DNA of 64,000 bases from Lutraria lutraria (taxonomy: Eukaryota > Mollusca > Bivalvia > Venerida > Mactridae): the NCBI GenBank assembly GCA_964023205.1, contig OZ026845.1, forward strand, positions 3,792,001-3,856,000, read 5' to 3'. This document shows positions 49,450-60,552 of the stretch, piece after piece. The position numbers were made by a program, and so were the translations under genes. Under the pieces are notes generated by a model. The model did not search any database and was not told the DNA's origin. It saw only the letters and a list, made by a program, of their open reading frames with translations. Position 1 is the first letter of the stretch; every line of letters begins with the position of its first letter.

Positions 49450-51023
49450 CTGAAATAAGTGGAAAATTGGTAAATTATCAATCAAATATTGAAGGGTTCT
49501 GATAACAGCGACATTTTTTTCTTTCTGTTTTGTTACCAGTCTTATCTTATGAAAATTACAAGCAAACTAAAGGAAGGCGACACTGAAGCCAAAATAAATC
49601 AAAACCAAGCTAACTAAAAGACTCATTTTATTGACAACACAAAGTTTGCCAAGAATAAAACTTAATTAGCATTTTCCCAATGCGTGACTTAATCTGTATA
49701 TTTTAATGCAAAATATATTTTCAAGACTTACAAGTGTTACAGATTGCATGTGAGAACTGAGAAGCCTTGATATGAATAGATTTTGAATTGTTTATACTTC
49801 TGTAATACCTCGTTTCATTTTGTTGATTCTATGAACTTTTTCTACATGTATAATTTATTACTCCTATTGTCATGTTTGTCATGTTAAATAACAAGAACTA
49901 GAAGTTTGAAGTCAAATGAAAAAAGTTTCCCGATTTTGTTAATACAGTGTACAAGTATTATGTCTTTAGAATATACATGTATATCCATTACATGCATTAG
50001 ATAAAATCAATTGCACGTGAAAGATTAATAGTTGCTTAATAACAAAAGTATGCGTGTGCTTACAATAGAAATTTAACATGGATTTGAGTTTGTCGGTATG
50101 TATTATCAACCGCAAGACCGATGTTGATTTTCATTGTTCGAGAGCATTCGGATGACTTCGGTCAATTTCGTACCTCAATCATACCTCGGATGTATTTGGT
50201 ACCTTAATATGCGTGTACGCCTTTCAATTGTGATGTATTAGTCGATTTATTGCTAGAAAATATTACCGCTGGACCACAACAAATTTAAAACTAGAGCTGT
50301 CACAGAGGTGACTAAACCCCCGCCGCCGCTTTGACACTTATTAATACTGCAATAGTACACTATACGGCTAAGTCCAGGGGGCATAACTCTGCAATGAGTG
50401 TATCACTGGGCATAAAAATTGTGTCTTGCACATCCACACTAAGTCTTGATGGTGATAATATATACCAAGTTTCATTGCAATAGCTTTAAAAATGTGGAAG
50501 TAGTTCGCTCCACAAACTTTATGCGGACGGACGGACCGACCGGACGACCGACCTACCATCAACCGACAGTGACTCCAATATACCCCCTCTCAAACTTCGT
50601 TTGCGGGGTTATAATTACGTCTGTCGAAGACTGTCCATCGTTTTCATTACAGAATTGTCCTTCAGCCGCTGGAGAGTAGCATTATGCTTCTACAGAACAT
50701 TGAATACATCAAGCAGCGCTTCATAAAAAAAAGGTGTTCCTTTCATAGAGGAAGCCATATTTGTCCATTTTAAATTCAAGAAAGTATATGTATTCCAAAA
50801 TTAATGTACCTTACCGGGTCCAGTCGAGATAACGTGGTTGGTCGAGGCGTGCCATGTTTTCATCCCTCGCTGCCATGTCATATTCTTTTTATTTAAGCTT
50901 TGAGCTATGACTGAAGTACCGGTGTAAATGTACATTTGACAGTGATATACAGCTGTCCAGTTATTATATGGCACAATCAATATCTATCTATTAATCAATG
51001 AAAATAGTTTAAGAAGAACTCAC
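49450..51023 (-). other. Intron of gene E
   Basis: A phase-1 intron, GTGAGT to CTTATTTCAG, of about 1.6 kb. It contains a dispersed repeat at 50295-50615 and otherwise AT-rich DNA. The left end aligns with the gene C intron. Confidence 0.7.
50295..50615 (+). repeat. Dispersed clam-type repeat (CTAGAGCTGTCACAGAGGTG)
   Basis: Starts CTAGAGCTGTCACAGAGGTG and contains CCCCCGCCGCCGCTTTGACA, GGGGGCATAACTCTGCAATG and GCGGACGGACGGACC. It ends CTTCGTTTGCGGGGTTATAA. I recall this as a very common repeat in bivalve (venerid) genomes, and it is the main hint to the host lineage. Confidence 0.65.
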
Positions 51024-51096
51024 TCTTGGTGTTTTGTCCATCACTTCTATGTAGGAAGCATAAAGTCAGACATATCACAAGGTATATTTCCCTCAT
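51024..51096 (-). CDS. Gene E exon 1: signal peptide
   Basis: Seventy-three nt, starting MREIYLVICLTLCFLHRSDG and continuing QNTK. The donor A|GTGAGT and the AT of exon 2 give Asn. The length is identical to the first exons of genes B, C and D. Confidence 0.83.
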
Positions 51097-51161
51097 AGTG
51101 CTTCACTTTTCATTGATGATAAAGTGTAATGTCACTAATGTGAAAGCATTCCGTGACAGTG

Positions 51162-51170
51162 TTTTATATA
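51162..51170 (-). promoter_or_regulatory. Probable TATA box of gene E
   Basis: TATATAAAA on the minus strand, 66 nt upstream of the start codon, in a stretch conserved with the gene C promoter. Confidence 0.55.
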
Positions 51171-51359
51171 TGTGTTTATTTTTGAGGATTGTTTTGTACG
51201 TTATCTTAACTGATGACTATTGCATGCAATGTTTAATGTGGCATGATAGATTTATTCGACGGTTTGATAATAATATGTCAATCTATTGTGAACGCAAAAC
51301 AAAATAATCGTGCATTCCTGTCACTTACGCAAAAACATGGTTTCCGCAAACATCCCTTA

Positions 51360-51870
51360 AACATACAGCATGAGTCTACCAACGAGTTTATACACATATT
51401 AGATATCAATGTAATACACATATTAGACATTTCAACACACATATTAAATATTATTTTGAAACACATATTAGATAATATTTTAATACATTCATCATATATT
51501 ATTTTAAAACACAAATTAGATATTGTTTTAAAACACTTATTAGATGTTATTGTAATACATATATTAAATATTATTGTAAAACATTTATTACATTTAATTT
51601 TAATACAAATGTATACTTATCAGATATTATTTTAACATACTTATTAGATATTATTTTAATACTATTATTTCATATTATTTTAATACACTTATTAGGTATC
51701 ATTTTAACACAATTATTAGATATCATTTTAACACAATTATTAGATATCATTTTAACACAATTATTAGATATCATTTTAACACAATTATTAGATATCATTT
51801 TAACACAATTATTAGATATCATTTTAATACACTGATTAGATATTATTCTGAAACACATATTAGATAACTC
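51360..51870. repeat. AT-rich tandem repeat of about 25 bp
   Basis: Many copies of ATTAGATATCATTTTAACAC and variants. Copies between 51700 and 51830 are almost identical and the rest are diverged. A short remnant of the same array lies at 43475-43615 in the duplicate block near gene C. Confidence 0.9.
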
Positions 51871-52139
51871 TTAGACCGGATATGTATAAGTTATATGACG
51901 ATATCGGCATGAAAAACTGTCATAACACCTTATGGGGCCTTCCGTGCCGCTACATACCAGCTTAAGTTGAATTCAAATGTAAAAATGTGCATAGATAATT
52001 AAAACCAGTCCCGAAGTGATTTAACTATAATGTCTTTACTGCCTGATCATAATTAACTTTGGAACATTAAAAGACAAGCATCGAAACTGATCTCTAGTTT
52101 TATAACCTAAAGGGCTAAAACACAGGCATGCTTGTGCTT

Positions 52140-52268
52140 ATCACCCAGTGGAAGGAAGAGCTTCCTCTGAATCATCCCATAGAATGAGGAATTTCTTCTG
52201 AATAATTAATACGTCATGCCAAGAAATATAGGTCAAAAGTGAGCTTAGACACATTCGCGAAAAATACG
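52140..52268 (-). repeat. Dispersed repeat shared with 23205-23325
   Basis: The reverse complement of this stretch carries TCGCGAATGTGTCTAAGCTC, TTAATTATTCAGAAGAAATT and AGAGGAAGCTCTTCCTTCCA, as at 23205-23325. It is absent from the corresponding part of the gene C block. Confidence 0.65.
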
Positions 52269-53467
52269 GGGGAAAATAACTGTTACAAGAGCACGGTGAT
52301 AAACACGTGGCGTGCTAAAAGACAACATATTGATAAAATATGATCATGTTATTTTCAGTTCAACAAGGAAAGTTTTAACTATATTTTCCATATTTTATTA
52401 CACAGCAAAATAATTCTACAAAATAAAATAATACATTCAAACAAATATAAATATTTTGATATCGTGTGTATACATACGAAAGTAAAATGACAATGAAAAG
52501 ATAGATAACAGTGTAGATCACATATCACAGAAAATAATGACAAAACAAAAGTAGACAAAAAATGCCCTTAAAGCAGTTTCGTTCCAACGGGCTTTTCAAT
52601 GATATTTCAGTTATATACGACGGCCAGTTTTCCTGAACTCTCACCAGTACTTATCTACCCTTCCACAAGAAGCAAGCAACTTTTCCACCACACACGCAGA
52701 ACAATCGACATTTTTATCAAGATTTCATGGAAGGGTATGACCTGTCGTGATAGAGATTTGCAAAAACTGTATCAAACACTATAACAATGCATTAATACGT
52801 ACATGTATTAAGTTTTTTATAATCTTTTAATATACATTATGTATGTATGAATGTATTTCAGTACATCACCAGAAATATCTCTCCGATTGATATCAGTTAA
52901 ACTGCTCAAGTTTTACCTTTTGTCCAGAGAATTACAGATCTGCAGAGGAAAGTGTCAGCAAAGAACATAGTTTTCTGATTCAACATGTTCTTATTTCACA
53001 ATTATATACGCTTTCGGTCTTGCAGTTCCCCTACATCAAGTAAACATGACGTCATTTGATTTTTTATCATTACGAAGCCTTTATTTAGCGAATGAGAATG
53101 CGCATACAAGAGCATAAAATGAACACTAGACAACACGACATACCAACAATAAGTCTAAGACACAAGTTTTTAATGGACAGGTGGTTGTTATAATGTACGT
53201 TAACAGTTCGGCAATCTACGAACTATCAATACCCAGACAAAATGTTTTAATTCACACCGTCCCGTGTGTACAGACCCCTAAATTTTCATTCGATGTATTG
53301 TTTGCACTAACAACTAGACTAATGACATCGACGAATCCCAGTTGTAGACTACCGGATTTACATATGCATTCATATATATATAATATACATGTATACACCA
53401 AAGCCTGATTCGGTCCGAAAATGTATATTGGTATGTTCATATTTAAAGTTACATACTAGTATTATGT

Positions 53468-56400
53468 TCACCCTTGGAAAATTCCACCAAACATGGGGCG
53501 CCGCCCAGGTATCATCATCACAGGACCCGGGGCTGGTCCAAATCCACGGAAACCACCACCGCCCATGGAGCCCAATGCTGTTTGCAAAAGCGAACCAAAC
53601 AACCCTCCTCCGTTAGAACCTCCACCTGTGAGCGCAGACCGTAGAACATTGCCTAAATTTCCAAATGGGTTTGGACGAGACGATCGTATTATCGTGATTC
53701 CATTTCCGGGCTTGCTTGGGGCTGGAGTTGTGGTAGTTGTAGTTGTTGTTGTCGTAGTTGATGTTGTTTCTGGATGGAAATGGTCATCGTGAAAATCATT
53801 CTTCCATTTTCCTTTTCCACCTCTTCTACCTTTTCTACCCCGACGACGACCCCATCGACGACCTCCTTTCCGTCGACCTCTCCATGGACCCCGGCCTCTA
53901 GTATCTCTACCATAATCCAACAAAGTATGATCGTCTATAGGTAGTGAAGGTAAAAAATTGCTCATTGTATTAGGTTTCACTGGTAAAGTGACTGTAGGTA
54001 ATCCAAGATTTTCACCAAGCGACGGGCGATGTTTTGAAACATGAGGTACAAGAATATTGTGACCTGGTTTACCAGGCATTGGTACGTCGGCAATTCCGGG
54101 TAAAACACCAGTTGGTACAAAAGGTCCATCGGCCGGTATATTGGGTATTATACCTGCTGCTCTCGCATCGGCAATGGTTGCTCCTGGTGGAAGATGCAGC
54201 GCTGGCTCGTCCAGTGTATTACCGTGCTCACCTGGAGCGTCGATGTGAATTCCATGAATTGAATTGTGGTGACCTACATCAGGCCCAACATTCGGAGCTT
54301 TTCCGTGATGTATCAACGATAATCCACCAACAGGATTATTATGCTGTACTGACATATCAACATGCACTGTACTACCGTGACCAGCCGCAGGGAACGGTAC
54401 ATTCGTCTTTTGTGGAATTACGCCCGCTGGAAAAATTGAGCCCCCCGGAAGCACTCCAGCAGCTCTTGCGTCTTCAACAGTCGCACCTGGGGGAAGATGT
54501 AGAGCCGGTTCATTCATTGAATTGCCGTGTTCACCAGGTGCATCTATATGAATACCATGATCATTATGACCATGTACATTATGTTCATTTCTATGTGCAA
54601 CAGGTGCTCCATTTACGGGATTGCCGTGTTCTCCTGGCATATCTACATGTATAATTCCAAGAGGTGTTCCAAAATTAACACCATTCGTCGGTCCATTTTG
54701 CACGAACGATGGTTCATTTCTATGAACGACTGGTATTCCATCTATGGGATTTCCATGTTCTCCAGGCATGTCTATATGAACGCTTCCTAGGTGCATATTC
54801 ACTTGTTGTCCTGGGATAGCTCCATTATCTAAAGAATTTGAACCCAAATGTGGTTGTTCCGGTCTATGAATAACAGGTACCCCGTCAATAGGATTCCCAT
54901 GCTCACCTGGCATATGTACATGAACACTTCCCAAAGATTGTCCTGGGACAGCCCCATTATCTAAAGAATTTGAACCAAAATGTGGTTGTTCCGCTCTATG
55001 AATAACAGGTGCCCCGTCAATAGGATTCCCATGCTCACCTGGCATATCTACATGAACACTTCCCAAAGATTGTCCTGGTATAGCACCATTATGAAAAGAA
55101 TTTGAACCAAAATGTGGTTGTTCCGCTCTATGAATAACAGGTGCCCCGTCAATAGGATTCCCATGCTCACCTGGCATATCTACATGAACATTTCCCAAAG
55201 ATTGTCCTGGTATAGCACCATTATGAAAAGAATTTGAAACAAAATTTGGTTGTTCCGCTCTATGAATAACAGGTGCCCCGTCAATAGGATTCCCATGCTC
55301 ACCTGACATATCTACATGAACATTTCCCAATAGATGGCTTGGGATAGCTCCATTATCTAAAGAATTTGAACCAAAATGTGGTTGCTCCGCTCTGTGAATA
55401 AGTGGAGCCCCGTCTATAGGATTCCCATGCTCACCTGGCATATCTACATGAACATTTCCTAAAGGCGCTCCAAGTGTTGTTCCTATAGTTCCTTTATGAG
55501 TGTTAGATGCAACTGGTGAAATAAAAGGTGGATCGTCTCTGTGTATTAAAGGAATCCCGTTTATCGAATTTCCATGTTCACCAGGTAAGTCTACATGCAC
55601 ATTGCTTATCTCTGTCCCATCAAATCCATTGTTAACAATTTTTGGAGCAGATTCAATTGTTTTTGGAATGTCGTTGTGTATACTGTTTGCAAAACCGGAG
55701 TTTCCATGAGCTGCTAGGTCAACAAATTTATCACCTGTAGGCAACGTGTCTGGGAGAATATTGTGAACATTGCTTGCATGAAAAATGTTTCTCGATTGTG
55801 TAACCATTGGGTCGCCACTTGTAACTTCACTCAGTACAGGTACTTTAGTTCCTAAACTTATTTCCGTTGGAACAAAAGGTTCTAATGGAATATTAACAAC
55901 AGTGCCTGCTGTATTTGGTTTCTCAAGCGGTATACCGGGATTGAAATCAACCATACCGACGTCAGGCAAGATGAGGTTTTCATCAGAATGCACAACTGGA
56001 AAATCATTCATGTTTCCATGCTCTCCCAGCAAATCAATGTGTACACCTTCTGGTGATGGAGGTTTATTTCCGTGAACGTCTGTCATTGGCACAGATACTG
56101 AAGCAATGGTGCTATCAGGATTATTTCCTAGAGTGTTATGAATGTTATTAACGTGAGTTGCTCCATTCGAAGCTTCAATGTGCGTGTCGACCGGTCTCAA
56201 TGACTCCCTACGTGGTTTATGTTGTTTCCGTGGACGCTTGCGCCTTCTTCTTCGATTTTTGCCAGATCCAGGACCAAGTGAGCCAGCGGTCGTGGCTGAC
56301 CGTATTGACCCATGAGCTATATTGGCTGAATTCTCTGGCAATGTACCAAACCCATCTTGAGCAGGATCACTTAGAACACTATGATTTGGTTCAATAAGTC

Positions 56401-56607
56401 CAGGCTCACCAAAACCATCAGTTACACCAACAAGGTTAATTTGATCTAAGCTATCCATTCTCAAGTTGCTAGAAATAGCAGCGTCACGCATGTCAACTTC
56501 TGAAACATCGGCCAAAATATCGGATGGACGTGGCGAATCAAAGCCGGTCGGTCTCCTTCGCAGTATGTCCGCCAATGAGGTAGACCAATTCCCTTGCGAT
56601 CCATCGC
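53468..56607 (-). CDS. Gene D exon 2: secreted PGEHGN-repeat protein
   Basis: With exon 1 (57033-57105) this gives 1070 residues in frame. It starts DGSQGNWSTSLADILRRRPT. A basic block LGPGSGKNRRRRRKRPRKQ sits at about 134-155. Twelve modules of the type VHVDMPGEHGNPIDGAPVIH follow between roughly 210 and 860, and linkers such as AEQPHFGSNSLDNGAIPGQS are nearly identical in the central copies. Two modules continue into LPPGAT(V/I)xDARAAG. After that come an Arg/Gly block (928-961), an acidic/His stretch (DFHDDHFHPE), a Thr run (972-983) and a Gly-rich C-terminus ending GRRPMFGGIFQG. The acceptor CACTTTCAG leaves 2 nt (GC), which with the G of exon 1 gives Gly. The motif ties it to gene A and, more distantly, to B and E. 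Secreted; the function is unknown. Confidence 0.87.
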
Positions 56608-57032
56608 CTGAAAGTGGTTAATTATTAAATACAATTATTTTTTTTAACACGTATTTTTTTAGCTTGAATAGAATTGTTTAAGAAAATAATAATGTCAACA
56701 CAATAATTCAGTAACAAGAAAAGATTTCATGGATTGGAACAAGCTTAATATATATTGAACTTATATTACCCCCCCCCCCCCCCACACACACACACCAAAA
56801 AAATAATTGATGCATAATTCATTCTTATCAATAAGTGCCCAATCGTCTGTATATGCATAATAGTATAATGCAAACGTTGCTATTGTGTTGTATTACATTT
56901 TACTTTAAGCACATTTATAATAAGTTCAGTTGAAACCGAAAACTGTCACCATAATTATTTTGGAAAATACTCAAATATGCATATTTTCTGATAAATTAAT
57001 TATTTATCAATTTATTTAAAAAAATAACTTAC
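56608..57032 (-). other. Intron of gene D
   Basis: A phase-1 intron, GTAAGT to CACTTTCAG, of 425 bp with a C-run followed by an AC microsatellite at 56769-56797. Confidence 0.8.
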
Positions 57033-57105
57033 CAGCACCACTCTGTCCAGAAGATTCGTGTAGAGCATTTATACTTAAGACTAATATTATATATTTATTT
57101 ATCAT
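57033..57105 (-). CDS. Gene D exon 1: signal peptide
   Basis: Seventy-three nt, starting MINKYIILVLSINALHESSG and continuing QSGA. It has a clear hydrophobic core, and SSGQ is the family's shared end. The donor G|GTAAGT is in phase 1. Confidence 0.83.
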
Positions 57106-57176
57106 AGTTAGAATCTATTGAACGCAGAAGTTATCGCATTAAGTGTTGTAGTTATAATGTCAATTCTGGTCATGTG

Positions 57177-57184
57177 TTTTATAT
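57177..57184 (-). promoter_or_regulatory. Probable TATA box of gene D
   Basis: ATATAAAA on the minus strand, 72 nt upstream of the start codon, as in genes C (68 nt) and E (66 nt). Upstream of it is CAAATACAA. Confidence 0.5.
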
Positions 57185-58284
57185 TTGTATTTGTACCTAT
57201 GGTGATACGTAAAAATCAGGCATTTACATCATCAAGATTATTGACAAGCGTCTATAAACCATAACATTAAATGACCAATAAATATACGTATGGCCGAATC
57301 TAATAATTAATTGTTATTGTTTTCAACTGACCCCTTGTTTAAATTGTCTACTGCTGTTTGTTTCAAATTCTAAATAATATAATAATATCGTTTCTGATTT
57401 AAATTTATTAAAGCTCTACTGTCCACAACGATCTTAATATAATAACGAATACACGCAATCTTACAGTTACAGTTGATGCAGTAAAGCATTGTTAAAGAGA
57501 TGGTGAAGAATGATACACAGTTAGCTTAGCTAATTTTCTTTTAAGAATTTATTATTATCATCTAATTCTTTGCATTAATCTTTCAGTTCTGAACTCACAA
57601 TTTATTCATGTGCATGTTTTTTTCTTCTTAGATTAATGTAACAATTACATATTATTTTATTGCCAAAACAATTATCTATTTTCCGCCATGTTGTTTGTAG
57701 CGTAACATATGAAGGATGAAGAGCTGTATTGGACGTAAAGTCCATCACTCCAGTCACTCCATGATTGTATATCTTTATGGTGTATTTTTTTAAAGATAAG
57801 TTTACACTAATCATATACAGTGAAGTATTAATTTTCCACACTCGCTGTTCTTGATCACATTGTTATAGATATAATGCAAGATTTATTCAGGTTCTCGGGA
57901 ATTCTCTATAACTGTATTCTACAGTAAGTTCATACAAACATGCATTTAGAATTATTTGACGCTGAACACATGTGCAATTATGTACAAAAACTGAAAATAG
58001 CTTAATTCCGAATTAGATTATTCTATACCAATACAGAAATTAGCATTATCTCCTCTCAATATATCTTATACACAGCTAATATAGACCTATTCAAATATAT
58101 GCTGGAATACAACATTAGAAAACGGCTATTTTAATCAGCATAGCCGGCATGTCTTATTCGTCAACAAGACTCTCAAATCAGAAAAGATTTTTTTACGATT
58201 TGTCTTACATTCAATTAAAGTCAAAGATAAGCTGGTATTTCGAAAACTGGACGATACATGTAGTTCAGCTTTCCAAAGCTGTCA

Positions 58285-58425
58285 CTCGCTCGGCGCGCAT
58301 GGATTTTGATGCGGACCAAAGTACTACGTTTTTCTATATATGCCATGTAAATTATTAAACTGGTCTCTGTTCCATGTTGCAGGGCAAGTCTATGTAAGTT
58401 CAGTTTCCATGAAGCATATGTCAAA
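58285..58425 (+). repeat. Diverged fragment of the 0.8-kb dispersed element
   Basis: CGGCGCGCATGGATTTTGAT, GCGGACCAAAGTACTACG and GTTCCATGTTGCAG match the copies at 20125-20270 and 42605-43425 in order. Confidence 0.6.
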
Positions 58426-60552
58426 GATGCTATAACTGTATGCAATGACATCACCCAGACTATACGGAAGTAGAATGTTATAAAAAAAGCACATGTTTAT
58501 TGTTAAACGACTAAGGTGATTTACAGCTATTCAAAGACTAGTTGCCGATAATTCATACAAAAACGTCGATCATTTTCAAAAACCATAGATATTGTGTAAC
58601 GTAGATCTACAAACATCTTTTTCGGTATTTTAGGTAAATTTTCAATGATAATCAATTTTGACAATGTGGTAATTTTGTATTAAAGTTAACAAAACCACAC
58701 CAGCAAGTATATTCAGTGAGTACAATTTCACATGGCTTTGTTACACATTGCATATTGATATATACATGTACATTTGTTTTGTAAAATATCAAATATTCGT
58801 CCTCTATATAAGTATTTGAAAATGTTACGAGCAAGCGGGGAAATAACTTCGTGACGCAAAAACGTTATTTATTATTGTTACGTAAAACAAACATTACATC
58901 TACTTTTGCCTTTGTATGTTATTTTATACATGAGTGTATGGACCGATAGACAATGTTCGACAGATCAATCACAAGACAGCTATAAAAGTTGTCATCGGCA
59001 AAATACTTGCTAGTTTCGCCATTTTTATTGGTTCGTAAGACACCTTACTCATTAACAACGATGTATTTTATGTGTGTATCAATAGTAAATCTACGTATAA
59101 GGGAACTGGCCAATAAAACAGTCGCTTCAGTGGGCTGAATATAACCCAGGTTCATTCCCACGTCATTATAATCGAACACACACCTGTATAAAGATAAAAA
59201 AATAAACAATGACTTTGCCTTTGAATTGTTGTTTTAAAAATGTCATTGATGAAAATGCATGGGTTTCGTTTTGAACACACCGTTGTTATGACTCACTTTA
59301 CACGTATTACTCTAACACGATTTCGAAAAAAAGTGAACTAATTTATTCAAGTATATTTGTAGTTATGTTACTAACCAACTTGCCGTAATTGGACCACAGC
59401 ATATATGATAACAGACAGTTAATTAGGGTGCGTGCTTGAATAAGTGTATCCATGTATAATGCTTGTTACTTTTTTATTTATTCATTTTTCTATAAGTCCG
59501 CCAAACTTTTTTTGTCTTTTAATATCAGCGCACCATTTTATCCACTAAGTGTACTGCACCAAAAGATACGGTATACTAAAGTATTGATGTGTGAAAAATT
59601 AATAATAATTAATTATGATAGCTTTGACATGTGAGTGACTTTTGCAAAATAAATGGGAGGGCGAATGTCCGGAGTAGTAAAATATCTATCAAAATTGACG
59701 GGGTGCTTTTGTTTTGTCTGGCGGAGCTTTTGTCCTAAATTCAAAATTATTAAATGGCTGTGTAGCCTGTGTAAACCATATTTTTATAATAAACCATTCA
59801 TGTTTAAATTTTTAGAATTATTGAATTCTCAGAATAAACAATTATTAGTTAAAATATCTTTATTTATAAAACAAGCCATACAATTGAAATTCATTGACAA
59901 ATAGCATTTAACAACTTTGTTCATCTTCACTAGCTGACAATAAATTGACATTTTTTCTTTTGTACATGTGGTTACATGATAATTCAGGTACAACGTGACT
60001 GGTTGTGTATTGTAAATTTCATATTTATGTCATAATTATGCAGACGATGTACTTATGTACAAATCTAATAAAAATAGGTTAATTAACACCAGAATGAATG
60101 GAGAAATGTTCTTATAATCCAATCTAAGTTAAAACATTTCCCGGAATAAAGTAATTTAAACGTAAAGCACCTGTTCTCACAAGATAGGCCCAAGTTTGAA
60201 ATTTGAGTGTCGCTAAACCATATTTGACACATATGCAATAATATTGATGTGTTTTGTTATTTTATCAACTTTGCATGGTATCTACCTTTAAATCGTAAAA
60301 AAATAGCTGTAATTTAGTGGTGTTTTGTAAAGAAAAAGACAGAAAACTATCAATTTTCAATAAAAATACGCTGTCGCCATAAAGGGTAACATAGTTAAAC
60401 ACACATCTACTGCATCATATTATGACAAAATGAACATATTTCTTCATTATATGTTCAATGACGTATTAAAGTTTACAATAAAAAGCAAAATCTAAGTTAA
60501 GCTCTTTGTATTTGTTCGTTTGAAACAAAACGGACATGTCGCCAAAACCAAT

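Larger units (their letters stand above)
51097..53467. other. Spacer between genes D and E
   Basis: Promoter region of E, then a tandem repeat (51360-51870), a block shared with the region upstream of gene C (to about 52380), a short mobile repeat (52140-52268) and AT-rich DNA. No further gene is supported. Confidence 0.6.

Noticed and set aside
59653..59904. 83-codon plus-strand frame
   Set aside because: AT-rich Lys/Phe/Leu bias typical of chance frames in this DNA; no motif or splice support.
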